NCBI GenBank assembly: GCA_029721435.1
Contig: CM056576.1
Span: 118,161,166-118,225,165 of the forward strand
Direction of reading: 5' to 3'
From: Gymnothorax reevesii
Taxonomy: Eukaryota; Chordata; Actinopteri; Anguilliformes; Muraenidae
DNA: 64,000 nt
The notes under the pieces are model-generated. The model was given only the letters and a program-made list of their open reading frames with translations, had not been told where the DNA came from and did not search any database. Position numbers and translations under genes: made by a program. Positions within the stretch are counted from its first letter, which is position 1; the number at the start of each line of letters is the position of its first letter. Of this stretch, positions 1 through 57,820 are shown piece after piece.

Positions 1-1082
1 CTTTTTCCCCTTATACCCCTTCTCTTGATCCTGTGATCAGTGCTGTGCCGATTCACCCAACTTTTTGCTCGCGTCTCCACTTGCCTGAGGGACATCAGGA
101 GCTGGATGGATAACCACCATCTTAAGCTCAACCAAGGTAAAACAGAGGTAATTTTCATCCCTGCTGCATCCTCTCCCTTCTAAGAGTTCATCGTTTCTGT
201 TGGGGGCACTATGGTCTCTTCCTCTCCTCCGGCGAGGAACCTTGGTGTAGTGATGGATCAGAGGCTGTCACTCTCTGAAAACATCCCAGCAGTGAGCCGA
301 GCATGTAGGTACTCACTGTATAACATCAGGAGAATCCGTCCCTTTCTAACCACCTACTCAACCCAACTTTTGGTTCAGGCATTGGTCTTGTCCCGCCTGG
401 ATAACTGCAACTTGCTCTTCGCCAGCCTTATGGTTTCAGCGATCAGGCCCCTGCAGCTGATCCAGAATGCTGCAGCTTGCCTGGCTTACAACCTCTCCAA
501 ACACTCCCATGTCACTCCCCTTGTATCTGCTTTCCACTGCTTGCCTGTCATGACTCGCATAATGTTTAAAACTTTGGTGCTAGCATTCCAGGCAACCAAA
601 GGGACAGCCCCAGCTTATCTTCAGGAGATCATCAGGCCCTATACACCAGCAAGACCGCTCCGTTCGGCCACTGCTGGTCGACTGGCTGTTTCCACACTCC
701 GTTCGGGTGCTGCTCGGTCTAGACTCTGGTCTGTCCTGGCCCCCATGTGGTGGAATGAGCTTCCCACAGAGGTCAGGACCGCAGAGACACTGACAGCCTT
801 CAAGCTTTGTCTGAAGACATTTGTTCAAGCTCCACCTCTCCCCTTTACCTTAATGCTGCATTTGATACCTAGTTATTGACAGTATGGTGTTTGACTTAAT
901 GAATTGTTTATGGAATTATATTGCTTCAGGACCTCACTGAGCCATGTCCTGTGTATTGTCACTTCTGGTATTTAAATGGTACTTCCCAGTCGGGATTCTA
1001 AACACTCCTTGTCTGGTCTAAGCACTTTGTTGTACGTCGCTCTGGATAAGAGCGTCTGCCAAATGACATTAATGCAATGTAA
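1..1082 (+). mobile_element. L2-like non-LTR retrotransposon, 5'-truncated 3' fragment
   Basis: The window opens inside the C-terminal part of a LINE reverse-transcriptase polyprotein. One frame runs from about 73 (SWMDNHHLKLNQGKTEVIF) through an in-frame TAA at 181-183 and continues as a 222-residue open stretch at 211-879 (NLGVVMDQRLSL, ALVLSRLDNCN, RPLQLIQNAAA, GTAPAYLQ). These motifs are typical of teleost L2-type elements. The untranslated tail ends near 1082 and contains GTCGCTCTGGATAAGAGCGT, a 3'-end motif shared by L2 LINEs and their partner SINEs in fish. The catalytic RT core is missing because the element runs off the left edge. It lies tail to tail with notch2. It is a dead fragment with at least one nonsense codon. 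Confidence 0.85.
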
Positions 1083-2756
1083 ACTCATGCTAAATTCAAG
1101 CAGAAAATTATTGATTCATATTGAATTTCATGAGTCTAACGTTGATTTGAGTTAAAAATATGATTATTTTAGGATTTGACAGTGCATCATTTTGAGGGCT
1201 GTGTGTTTGGGGAGCCATCTGGAAAGCAGTCCTTTTTGGCTTCCTCTTTCTAACCAAATAAGATTTCATGCTCAGATGAGCAATACTTGTGGTCAAGGAG
1301 TTTATGATCCAAGAAATGTATCGTTTTAACCCCCAGCCATTTTTCAATCCTTTGAAATTATAAAAAAAATAATACTATGCTGAATTTTCATGAAGATTTT
1401 TTTTGTTTACAGTTAGAGTTAAGGGGTTAAGAATGAACAATTCATTTCATAGACCCATGTTTCGATGATCTGAGATAATTTTCTCAAATAATGTAACAAC
1501 TCCATTAAACTCATGGAAAACGCAAAAAAAAACCTTCAAACAAATGCTTTGTACTATACGAACTAGCTGAATATCCATTCATGGCATGCTTTCTTTTTTA
1601 AAAACTGGTTCTTTTAATTTAGTGCTGATTGCCAAGATTCTGATTGATCTCCTGCAAACTTGATCTCATTTTAATTCATACCCTTTACTGGTCAAGAAGA
1701 GGGGAAATCATTGAACTTCTCAAACAGTTGGAAAAATAAAGCTGGGTATTATGGCACTTTGATGGACCATTTTCCTAATAGCTCAGTTGACCAAATTGTT
1801 CACATCCTAGCTTTTTTTTCAAGAGATAAAATGTTGACTGTAAGCTGGCACAGTTTCTCTCAATTATTTAGGTTACGAAAAAGGCGACAACATGCTCATA
1901 CCAAGTTTTATATTTAAAAAGCAGTTAAGACTTTTGCACAACAATGCATCAAAAGTGATAATGTATTATTAAGCAAGATACTGTTCACAGGTATTCAAAG
2001 CTCAGACACAGAACCAGTTACACTGATGTAATAAGAAACAATGCCGTTCCTCAGAAAAAAGTGAATTACAGGTGGTAATAAAATTCAAGGATGAGTATAC
2101 ATTTACAGATCTTATGAGAAAAAAACAGTGCCATAATGATGAAGGGAAAAAAAATATGGTAACTCATGGTACAGCAACTCCTCTCTTCCTAATTTGAGAA
2201 GGTTGCCATTTTTGGTTCTGAATAAACTCTGAAACAAAATACAAAACCACATAACACTTAAGGGCCAATAGTAAGAACCTTTTCTGTTAAAGACATCCGT
2301 GCAAGACGATATTAACACACAAAGAGACTTTTTTTTTTTTTTTTACAAAAACATTCGGTACTTTCATAAACCCAAAAAATGGGTTCGATTGGCATAAAAT
2401 CGAAACAATGTCCGCACCACAGAAGCTTCTGATATATGTACAATTATCAAAATCACACTTTTCCTTGAGTTTATCTTTCAGAAAACTAATCAAGGTGCAC
2501 AATAATGTAACACTGGCATTTGCACAGGTTATTTCGGCAGTCATCTCCCCTCAAGCGAAAACAGCTCTGCTATTTTACAAACCTGAAAATTCATGATCAT
2601 GGAAGACCACCAGCGGGATGTAGTATACATACTGATACGTTCAATTCAAGGGACTGACAGCGTTTTAACGTTTTTGCAAAGACGTCAAATGATTGTTGCA
2701 AGGGATGAGACGTGGGACGAAGGTACAACTCTGGACATGGAGAATCACCTGTTGGG

Positions 2757-2762
2757 TTTATT
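2757..2762 (-). promoter_or_regulatory. candidate polyadenylation signal for notch2 (distal)
   Basis: The plus-strand hexamer TTTATT reads AATAAA on the notch2 strand, about 940 bp after the stop codon. It is one of two such hexamers within 1 kb of the stop. The hexamer is short enough to occur by chance in AT-rich DNA, so this is only a candidate. Confidence 0.25.
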
Positions 2763-3323
2763 AGTTGTCAATCTTTACAACACAAGTACCGCCGACATCC
2801 ATAAGTACACTAATGGGCAATTTGCTCTGGTCCATAGGCTTGAGCAAAGTATCAAGTTTTAAGTGACCAACTGTAAAATGAGTCATACCGCATATACGCT
2901 TTGGCAAGTTGCATGTAACATCATCCACGAGGATGCTGGGATCCAATTTAAACTGGAAAGGCATACAATAGGTCAGCCCATACAATCAAGCCAGAGTCAC
3001 CAGCACTCTGCAAGTGACAAACAGGAATACGTTTTTGGCATCATTATATGAGAACAAATTTTCCGCAAAAGAACAGCCACAAAGGAAAAAAAGTAAAAAC
3101 ACTGAGGACCTCTGGAAAATACGCATCAAAAAAAAAAAAAAAACAACTTAAGATTATCCTATGTACCTTTGGCGCTTACAATCATATATCCCTGACTGAA
3201 TGGATAAAAGCAAACAAGTTTGAAACTACATAATGAAGACATTCAGAACAAGTACTGCTTGGAGAAATCCAGTAACCTCCACCCATGTCCATTCTGTCCA
3301 CGGTCATGTCTCTCCGCTTCATT

Positions 3324-3329
3324 TTTATT
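3324..3329 (-). promoter_or_regulatory. candidate polyadenylation signal for notch2 (proximal)
   Basis: An AATAAA hexamer on the minus strand lies about 375 bp after the stop codon. Use of this site would give a short 3' UTR. Nothing in the sequence decides between it and the distal candidate at 2757-2762. Confidence 0.25.
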
Positions 3330-3704
3330 TTCCTAAAAAAAGGAAAACTGAAGATGCATATTTAGATGTGAAAGACATGTTTAGTTAATCCCCAAACCCC
3401 ACAGTGCAAGAGCTTTACATCTTAAGAGAGTACTTGTGTTAAATTTAAGAAAATAAAAAATAAAAGCTTAGAATCCAACCAGCGCACTTAGTGATTTGAA
3501 GGTTTGGCGTTTGTATATGTATTGTTTATATAGCATATATTTTTTTCAGCCACATACTGGGGAAGCAAACAGCCTGGCATGTAACAGTCATGAGTAGCAG
3601 AGGCTGCAGTTTGTGTCCTGAGGAGGTTCAGGATTAGGCGGGGTACATAGTGTGGGCCGGCTGTAAGAGCAGTGAGAGACAGCCAAAGACCAGGCGGAGT
3701 GTTC

Positions 3705-48381
<44,677 letters not shown>

Positions 48382-51300
48382 CTGAAGACACAGGAAAGCA
48401 GTTCCATTATTGAACAGAAACACATCGTGCAATGGATTAGAAAAGCCACACTGACGCGGCAACCCCCGCCATTCAAACTACAGCAGTTCTCTCAATAACA
48501 TTACTGAAGTGTTGCAACAATAAAGAGTGGAAGGCAGCAAGTGGTGCAAGGTCACACCCTGGACATAATTGAATGAATCACTCATAATAGTGACCTTCAG
48601 CCACCAACAGGGCCATCCATTCCGCAAGCACTCAATCCAGTTCGGGGCTGTGAAGGAAACAAGGTTAGCAGAATAGCCCAGGTGCTCCTCACCCAACTTC
48701 TACCAGCTCAGTCAACGGGACCCCAGGGCAACCCCTTGCTGGCAGGAAGATACATTCCCTCAAATGCATCCTGAACTGTCCCTTAGTCTCCTCACTGGTG
48801 GACGTGTCTCGAACACCCTCAAAAAGAGGCACTCACCTGCTCAAACTAACTCAACTGATCCTACTCGTGCACTGAAACTGCAAGTGCGCTGCGGTCTTCT
48901 GAAATTAGAGTTCTTCACCCAATTAAGGAGAGTGACCTCCACCACCCAGCAAAGGAACACCATTTTGCCCATGGGTGTCACTCTTGCATTTCTGTGGCAC
49001 TCACTTGTAAAAAAAAAACAAAAAAAACAAAACTGCAGCACTTTTCTTTCACGATTACCAGCTGCCACCAGAAAACTTCTCAGAAAACAAGAAAAACGAA
49101 ACCAAGGCTGGCTAGGTTTTCCCCAAATAGAAATAACTGTAGCATGAGGTTGGAGAGTAGAAGTAGTTTTTTTGTGACTCAAGCGCTAATATCTCTCTTT
49201 GGTGGGGAATCTTGTTCAGGGAGGGAGCCATTCTGATATTGACGTGAGGTGCACAACCTCTGAAACTGCCGGCCAAAAGGCAACAAAGAGCTTCTCTCAA
49301 AAATTTTGATGAACAGTTTCTGGAAATTTAAGAGGGTTAGACATCAGAAAATGTAAAAAAATAATACTAAAAAAATAAAATCAGGTGGTCTTCTACTTGA
49401 CCAGTTTGGGCCACAATGCCTACTCTTTGAGGAAATCTAGTTACCTGCGGTTAGCTTAGTCTGGTGTGACAGAAACTGGCAGGAGGTAGCAGGAAATTTC
49501 AGTGAACGGAGGACCGCTGAGCTTTCACTAACACAGAAAGTGCCACAGACTTCTCACAGGACACGTGGCCAAGTGGCAGGTGGGCGACGCAAAAATTCAT
49601 TTCTCAACCAAACACAACATGTAAAGGGCTCACACTCTCACTCAGCAGACAGAAACTTGATCAATGTAAAATGGGCCCCAACGTTGAGGCAACTAAAAAG
49701 ACAGGAGTTTATTTTTACCCCGCCCCAACCGAAGGGTGAGGGCAAGGGGTGTGGTTTTTGGTTCGGTTTGTTTGTGCGTTCGTTTCGGTGTTTATTTGTT
49801 TGTTAACACATTGGCAGCAAAACTGATGGCCAGAGTCACCCCAAATTCACTTCAGGGATTGCCACTGACCCAGAGTAGATGCCTATTGAATTTCGGAAAA
49901 GTAGGTGAAAGTATGTGCGAGGGGCGGGGTTTGTTGTGCCTGGCACCACTTGTGTAAATATGCAAGGTTTTTAATAAATTAGAGAACATATTAATTTTTT
50001 TTTGTCATTAAATTGCTTTCAACATTCACACTTTAGCTTCCATGATAATCAATTCATTGGTTATAATTTGGAAGTTAGCTTGCGTACAGTTATTTACTAT
50101 CGATTTAGCTTAGTTTCTATACTAGGCTTATCTCTTGGGTTTCAAGGATCCCCGGTCTTAGGTTACGCCATCTGAAACCACCTTATGTACAAACTAAATC
50201 CTACCAAAGGAGCTTGTTTCCTTTCCACACCTACCAAATGTTCAAGTTAAAATACATCTCGTCCGTAATAGCCACGTGGGTCAGAGAGGAATGAATTCAA
50301 CAGCGGAGCTCAAGGTGTGTGTGTTCAAGAAATGATCTAAACCAAACTGTACCTTGTCAGTAAGTTGCATTAAGTACAAATGTGGCTATTAGCGCAAACA
50401 CTACATCTTCCAGTGCTTGCTTGCTGATGACCCAAGTCAGTTCCATTGAGGGCACTGCAGCCGTAGATGGCTAGCTAGATTGCAATCCATTAGCTGACCG
50501 ACTGTAAATTTTGTTGTTACATCGTCAACACTGGCTCATTCTGAGAATAAGTCACAGATCTGTCACTGAAATCAACAGTAACCGCAGTGTGAATGCCCAT
50601 TTCAGTATTTTGTGACGCCTATACAGCCCTGAACAGCCAGTGAAAATTTAAACCAAATAATTGTTGGAGGAGATTCTTTTTCGGCCCCTCATCAACGTTT
50701 CATGGGTGCAAATGTTCTATATTCCATAGTTAAAGGTAATTCCGAGGTATTTTCGCAAAATGTCCCCTCCGTGTCGAGACAATAAACCATCCCTCAAAAC
50801 AAAATTCTGCCGATGTATTAAAAAGTTTTTTTTTTTTACAATTTATAGGTATAATAGTGCACTACATTATTCAGGAGGACAAAGCTCCATTTTCCATCTC
50901 CATTTGGGAATCATAGTAGCCGGAAACTTCCTTTATAGCATCATCTTTAATGTTTAAGATCTGCGCACATCATCAGTTTCAATGAACGGTTGGAAGCATA
51001 TGTTTGTTTTCAAGGTGTGGCTATAATTTATACCAAATACTGATCAGACACTATTAAAAACTGAATAGAGGTGAATCTTTAATATTTCAATTTAAATTCA
51101 GTGAAATTCCGTCGCATTTTAATCGATCAGACCCGGTTCCGGAGGCTACCAGACGGTGACCTGGCCCAAATCCAGAAACCTCCATTATGTTCATGGGCAA
51201 GTTAATGCGACAAGAATCGCAGGCGCTAGCTAGATAATGTTTTGGAAATGCCTTCTAGAATCGACGGTGTAATATAAGGCATAAAAGCACACCGTAGCCT

Positions 51301-52470
51301 ATAATAGTAAATATTAAAAATCTCTTTTAAAAATTGCCCTTTAAGCAATAAATTAGTGATGGGATATATCACTTTAATAATGAGGTGCAGAGATACATCT
51401 TTAAAATATTCTGTCTAGAACAAAAAAAACAGTATTTTCAATCCGTTCCAAGGAAGCTCCATACCAAATTTAAAGCGAATCAGGCCATTAATTGTTTGAT
51501 GTTTGAAGAATTTGCAAACAGATGCAGATGCAGACAATGTGGGACACTGTCACGACAATAGCTCACAGCCTATTGGCTGATGAGCTAAAAGCAGTGATTG
51601 AGCTGGCTAGCTAGTCAACGCCAAAGTAAGTCATCACATGAATACACAGTCAATGCCTCATTACGATTACGAGATTACACTTTATAAATCCAATTCAAAG
51701 AATGGAACGTTAGTCAAACTATAATAACAGGGTAACTTTACTTTGCCGACTACCTTATCTATCATGTTTAATCTTGCGTGCGACTGCTAGCGGGAGCAAC
51801 AGCACACTGGCTGCAATTCAATTAATGGCCACCAGTGTCAGGAATGAGTTTCCGAACGGAAAACTAAAGAGATAAAATCTATCTGCGGTCAGCACAGCAG
51901 TGACCGAGAGTCAAGCATGGAGGAGAGAAATGAAAACCAGCGAGAAACCAAGACAGACAAAAAGAGGGAGAGAGACCGAAAAAACGGGGGGGGGGGGCGT
52001 GAGACGGCTGGCTGTGGTTGTTAATGTGGTGCAGCGGTTTGGGACCCAGTCCAAACGGATGTGTGTTCAGACCTCCAGTGAAAAACTACGCGGCTGTCGC
52101 TGAAAAATCCCTGACACCACTGAGGTCTGTAAGCCAACAGACAACTCTAGAGCCGAGAGGAACATGGCTGCACATGCTCAAAGCGAAAGCGCGACCGAGA
52201 GAAGACACAGGACATGGGCACTAATGGAAACCGAGCGGGAGGAAGAGGCGCACTGCGTGACTGAGTCGACGGCATGCGCTCAAACTGCACGTCTTCCTGT
52301 CACCTTAAAAACTACTTTAGACACAGGAAATTAACTTTAACACTTGTGCAGCCCACGCACAGGAAGACCAGACATGAGCATACATGAAACTGCAACGCAA
52401 AAATGCCTAAAAGCACGGCCATGGTCAAATGTGCACACATGCTTAAATGCACATACACACGTGCGAATGC

Positions 52471-52506
<36 letters not shown>

Positions 52507-54050
52507 AATACACACAGACACAAAAGCTCTCAGAAGCTGTAAGACAAAAGTCTCGGCCAGAGAGCGCATGTATTTGTTGGCGCATTCAATAGCAAGACAG
52601 GATGTGGGGAGGCAGTGCCAGATCATGACGATCAAGGGCACGCCGAGTGCTACATCTGAAGAAAAAAAAAAAAAAAAAAAACCCCGGCCAATTTTTAATC
52701 GCATGACAGAGAACACGAGACCACAAGCCCACCGTCTTCATTCGGTTTCATGTGATTGCGTGTTTGTGTGCATATTTTCAAGCCCCAGCAATACAATGTT
52801 GCTAATTCCATATAATAGCCTAATCAAACACGACGAACCTTTTAGTTAGTATTTATTCTTTTTTTAATCACAAAACTCAAAGCTATGAAGCGACACGAAA
52901 GCTTGAAGCAGATGAGTTTTTTGCCTTGAAATACATAAATTCGGTGAATTGTTTTATGCAGTATTAAAATGCATAACGTTGTCTCATCAGAAATTCAATT
53001 GATGCCAGTGTTCATCCACACCCTCCATGAATGTGGAAACTGGGCCCCAGTTTTCATTAGTACATGAATTTCAAACAGAGGCTTTGCCAGCACCATGACG
53101 ATGGCAGGTTAAATTGGTAATTAGTATTTTGCGCAACAGAATATACGTGCTAAAGTACAGTGAGAGTGCTTTTGTCCACCAGTCTGCCAGTACAAAGGCT
53201 CCCCAGTACCGAAATCACGCAATGGCGGAGTACCTCTGACATATCCCAATAATTGCTGATGTCACTTAAACATTGGAACACACAGACACACAAAACAGAG
53301 TCCCTTTCTACAGGCTCCCTTTATCCCTTCCCTCTCTCCATGCCCTTTGCTCTGGTCTCCGGTCTCATTCACTAAACATCACAGCCCCGGAGCCACACCC
53401 ACACAGTGGGATTCCCCGCCCCACTCCTCCCAGCTCCCCACGGTTTCCAGGTTACCGCCACAGCTGGTTCTCATTATCAAAGCCCACCAGCCTTTGGTCC
53501 CTCCCCTATGGTCTGAGTCAGTGCTTCAGCTATTCTGGACACAGCACTGAGTCACCGCTGCAAACCCCCCCCCCGAAGGTCAGAGGCCCAGATTCAGGAG
53601 TGAGGGGGTCTGTGGTGGGCGGGAGGGGGGACTAGATGTTCTCTGAGGGCTCTTAGAGTCTGCACTCAAACCGTGCCTTGGCGGCGCAACCTCCCCTCCC
53701 AACCGAGCGCCAAAAAAACAAATTTAATCCACCAAATCATTTTCAATTTCCTGTGCGAATAAAATGCGTTATCGTGAAGCCAAGGATTAAAACACAAACG
53801 CGTCCAGAAATAAAACTGTGAAAGGGCTGTTCTGCTTTATGGCGCAACATGAGATTTGTTCTGCTGGTTTCAGTATGAGGAAATTCCCCTATTGGCCAAT
53901 TTTATTTTTTGCACAAAGAAAAAAAATCCTCTCCGTTCTCTCCCCCCATTTCTCACGTGTGTACAGCACCGCTAAGCGAACAGAGAGTCCGTGGGTTTAA
54001 TCAGTATTCAGTGTCACGGATATTTAAACTCCAATGTAACCCCTAAAATA
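48382..54050. other. notch2 intron 2 or upstream sequence; no exon found
   Basis: Exon 2 (about 80 bp, first half of EGF1) should lie upstream of 48381. I searched for a donor preceded by a Cys codon and an NGTG-like turn and saw none. The region holds A/C and A-rich runs, an AC microsatellite (about 52471-52501), a 12-G tract (51986-51997), a CCATACCAAATTT/AGCTCAC-type repeat (about 51445-51590) and a CAAGGGGTGTGG..TTCGTTTCGG repeat (about 49730-49960). Open frames are short and lack motifs. Confidence 0.5.
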
Positions 54051-54549
54051 CTGCTACAAACACCCCAATGACAACTTCAGCACCCACTCCACCCCACGAG
54101 CACATACAACCAGAACAACTAGTACTGCACCCTGATCCCCCCTACAGGTCTTACGCCACCCCTACCACATCGACGACTGCTGGCTTCACCTCTACCACAC
54201 CAATTACAACTACTCCACCCCAAACTCACTGACAACTAATAATCTCCACTTGACCACATCTAATCATGCTACTCCCATCTACGGGCCTAATCCCACCCTT
54301 ACTACCCTTCCAAGTGCTTCCTCACCCCGAAAACAACAACTGCACGTCTATCAGACCAACAACTTGTACTCCACCCCTACCAAACTACAACTTCTACTCA
54401 AGCTCTACCACACCAACCACAGCAGTACTGCTACTACATCAATTACAGCAACTCCATCTCAACCATATCAAGACCAACTACTGCCTACTAATCCCATCTA
54501 CAGGTCTTACACAACCCTTGAAAGTACTTCCTAAGTCCTACAAGACTCC
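54051..54549 (+). repeat. G-poor A/C/T satellite-like tract, left part
   Basis: About 500 bp almost without G on the plus strand, made of degenerate ACTACTCCACC / CTACCACACC / ACAACTACT units. The same composition resumes at 55615 after the LINE. It reads like an old minisatellite; plus-strand open frames rich in Thr, Pro, Ser and Leu are a by-product. Confidence 0.75.
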
Positions 54550-55604
54550 TCACTCTCACTCATCCTCGCTGGCTCGTGGTAGTGTAGCGCCTCGACAGAT
54601 GGACCTCCAGTTCGTTCTGTCCTCCGCAGCAAGCCAGGCTGAGGAGAGGTTGAGTCCTGCATCTCTCAGGTCTGCCTTAAGATAGTCATGCCACCTGGTA
54701 CGGGGTCTTCCTCTAGGGCAAGACCAGTGAGATGGGGCTGGTTCCTTGATCAAGTTGGCCAGCTCGAGAGATGGCGTTGTTCTTGCAATCTGGCCGAATA
54801 GTCGGAGGCGGGCTGATCGGATTAGTCGGGAGTCTGGTGGCTGGTTGGACATCTGGCGTACTGTGGCATTTGAGGTGAAATTGTACCACTGGAGCCTCAG
54901 TATTCTACGTAGGCACTTGCTGTCAAAGGCGTCCAGGAGCCATTCTTGAGTGGCAGTTAGGGTCCAGGCTTCTGCACCATACATCAGGATGGACAGTACC
55001 AGACTGTTATACAGCCTAATCTTGGTGTGGAGGGAGAGGCAGCTGTTGATCCAGATGGTGCCAAGGGCTGCGGTAGCCAGACCAATACAGGTCCTGATGT
55101 CTGTTGTGCATTTGCAGTCAGAGGTCTGGATGCTGCCAAGGTAGCAGAACTTGTCTACCTCCTGGGTGCTGATAACTGGCGTAGCTGGGGGCGGTTCAAA
55201 GTCACTTAGGCTTTGGATCTTTGTTTTATTCCAGCTGATCATTAGTCCCAGTGGTTTGGTTTCCTTATCACAATGACCTTGAGAGCGAGGTGGAGGGTCT
55301 GAACCAATTCGGCAAGGATGGCCACATCTTCCACATAGTCCAGATCAGCGATGGTCACATCGCCAAAGCTAGCTCCACAGGCACTCTAGGCCACAGTGCT
55401 TCCCATCACATGGTCAATGGCAGTGTTAAAGATGGTTGGTGCCAGGACGCAACCCTGCCGGACGGCGCAGGTATGTGGAAGGCATCTGACAGCATCTCAT
55501 TCACTCTTACGCAGGAGACGGTGTTGGAGTAGAGAGACAGCAAGTCCAACAGCTTTGCAGGGACTCCCAGGATCTTGAGAATCTTCCACAGAGCTTGCCT
55601 GTCC
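54550..55604 (-). mobile_element. RTE-like LINE, 5'-truncated, frameshifted
   Basis: The minus strand encodes a reverse-transcriptase end in two frames: VDRQALWKILKILGVPAKLL and SCVRVNEMLSDAFHI near 55406-55610, then KFCYLGSIQTSDCKC, IRLYNSLVLSILMYGAEAW, SKCLRRILRLQWYN, RLRLFGQIARTTPS and RGRPRTRWHDYLKADLRDAG at 54556-55242. These motifs fit RTE-type elements. The catalytic stretch between them is damaged by a frameshift. The direct repeat ACAAGACTCC occurs at 54540-54549 and 55605-55614, a good candidate target duplication. Confidence 0.82.
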
Positions 55605-55614
55605 ACAAGACTCC

Positions 55615-55915
55615 AGTCCAACCAAATTTACAACTTCGCCACAATACAAACTACAGCATCTCGACCATATCTAAAACTACTCCACCCGAATCCTATCTAT
55701 CAGTGTCACTGAAAACCATGAAACGACTTCCAAACCCCAACAACAACTATTCCACCTTGACCACCCTTGCGAATCTTACCTCAACCATCACACACTTACA
55801 CCTCCTATTCCATCCCTAACACATTAATAGGTCTTACTTAACCCTTACTACACCGACAGGTTTCATTCACCCCTGCAACAACTACTCAGCGCCTTCATCA
55901 ACTTCCACCACTACT
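55615..55915 (+). repeat. G-poor A/C/T satellite-like tract, right part
   Basis: This continues the 54051-54549 tract: ACTACTCCACCCGAATCC, CAACAACTATTCCACCTTGA and CACCTCCTATTCCATCCC. The LINE at 54550-55604 splits the tract. Confidence 0.75.
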
Positions 55916-57159
55916 GAACGCATACAAAATAATACCGTACCAGTAGGGCACTATTCTGAATTGCCAAAACAAAAAATGAAAACAAACCCGTAAAATCTTG
56001 TGTAAAAATACTGTTGCAATTTGTGTGACGAAAAAAAGCTAGCACAAGGAAGCAATGTTGCCGTTGAGTGAAAACGGCTTGACTGTCTTTGCAAATTTCT
56101 TCCCTGGACAGAAGGCAAGCAGGCTCCATCCTTAATTCTGGGAAAGAAAATTGGGGACAAAGCAGTTAAATGCAAATAACAATGTAAATTTTCCATAGAG
56201 AAACAGGGACACTGCATTCAATCACATCAGTCATAACCCCACAAGAAGTGAGAAAAGAGCAATGAGAAATCTGCCTTGACAAAAATCTCACGCTGCCAAA
56301 TTCAAATTCCATTTAGCGCGGGTAACTACTTAAGCAAATTGGTCTTCAACGATGTTCTGAAAATTTAAATACTACTCATAAATAAGTGGTCTCAGATAAA
56401 AATCTCACATCAGTCTCAGCGAGAAGTTGAACCTAAAGGAGTAAAAATATATCACAACCTCAATTGTGTGGTCATTTTAAAAAAACTGATTTCTTTCTGA
56501 TTTCTGATTTCTTGTAAAAATGATATAAGCTTATAAACCTAAATTACCTATTCCTGCCATGTAGAGCTGTACAATCTGGAAAACAATTTTGATACATTTT
56601 TTCTATCTCACATTAGTCAAATTCAAAACATCATGCACTACAAACAAAATTATCATTATGGTAAAGTTTGAGGATTTCCTTTCACAGAACATACTAGTGT
56701 GAGATGTGATTTATCATTATTACTTCAAATTTTTAAAACTATAAAACAATGGATGGGTTTATGGCTTGTCATTGGTCAGTTTGAAACCAAAATAAAAAGA
56801 ATAGTCAAGAAATTTAAAGAATAACATAAATGTGAAATCTTGTCAACACATTTCCACAGCTGTGTTGAAAGAAAATGAGGTCGAGATAAAGTTGTGTTGT
56901 CCTTTATGTGAAATAACAAATTACCACACACACACACAAATACACAAATATAGTTTTTCCATAAAAAGTCAGGAAATAGATATCAACATTTTCACTACAC
57001 CTCCAAGAACTCAAAGTGAATTTTCTTCGCCCATGGAACACAGCTCAACAATCCCATCTGAAAGGTGTAGTTGAATCAAACCAATTGAACGGAAATGCTT
57101 TCTCCAAAATAGTTGGGCCACCAAAGAAGGAAGCAAGAACAGGCACGTTGAGGGTCAGG
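55916..57159. other. 1.2-kb stretch, nothing recognised
   Basis: AT-rich sequence with short open frames and no described repeat family. Confidence 0.45.
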
Positions 57160-57820
57160 TTGAAGAAATTGAATGTTCAATATCTTGTGTGTCCACCATT
57201 TCCGTCTCAGAGAGCAAAAAATCTCCTTCGCACGGAGTTGATCAGGTTGTCTATCGTAGCCCGTGGGATGTTATTCCATTCTTCCCTGAGGTCCACACGG
57301 AGCTGGGGCACATTATCCGGAACTGGAACGCGGTCGTGGACACGTCGATCCAGAACATCTCAAAGATGCTCTATGGGCGACATGTCCGGCGAATATGCAG
57401 GCCAGTCCAGAACTGGAATGTGCTCTGCTTCAAGGAACTGCATGCAGACTGCTCTAGTAGACATCCCTGCATCCAGCATGCCAATGGCACGTTCCTGCAT
57501 GACCTGAGACATCTGAGGCATGATGACTTTGGACAAAATTTGACATTTTGGGGTGGCCTTTTATTGTCCCCAGTATAAGGAGTGTCTGGGTACTGCTCAT
57601 TATGTCTGATCACTGTCTGGAAATACCACACCTATGTTCTGAGTGAAATCACTCAATCACTGAGCAAATGCTCACTGACAGAGACGGATTAAAAAATGGC
57701 ACACAAATCATGAGAAATATCCCTATTCTACAAGTTAAAGTCAGCATGTGCTCACTTAGAGTTGTTAACTCCATGTGGCGTCAATATTTGACATGGGGCA
57801 TTTATATTTTTGTTCAGTGT
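57160..57820 (-). mobile_element. internally deleted Tc1-like element with transposase remnant
   Basis: The right end TTTATATTTTTGTTCAGTG is a common fish Tc1 terminus (CACTGAACAAAAATATAAA on the minus strand). Reading inward on the minus strand are GGGGACAATAAAAGGCCACC, an N-terminal transposase piece (MPQMSQVMQERAIGMLDAGM) and then directly a C-terminal piece (FLEAEHIPVLDWPAYSPDMS, PIEHL, stop TGA, DVLDRRV, NLINSVRRR). The middle of the gene, including the first catalytic residues, is missing. The matching left terminal repeat was not found. Confidence 0.8.

Larger units (their letters stand above)
1083..3704 (-). other. notch2 3' UTR and downstream flank
   Basis: This 2.6-kb AT-rich stretch follows the notch2 stop codon, reading on the minus strand. 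No convincing protein is encoded on either strand; the short open frames carry no family motifs. It contains A and T runs (about 2330-2344 and 3127-3142). Part of it must be the notch2 3' UTR, but its end cannot be fixed from sequence alone. Confidence 0.5.

Noticed and set aside
48764..49147. 127-residue plus-strand frame as a protein
   Set aside because: No family motif; it is interrupted by low-complexity A runs and probably derives from repeat material.
54250..54685. Thr/Pro/Ser-rich plus-strand frames as a mucin-like protein
   Set aside because: They arise from the G-poor tract, which rarely makes stop codons on this strand, and they run into the LINE in an unrelated frame.
57016..57578. 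Plus-strand frames of 129-163 residues as a gene
   Set aside because: The minus strand of the same segment encodes recognisable Tc1 transposase pieces, so these are shadows.
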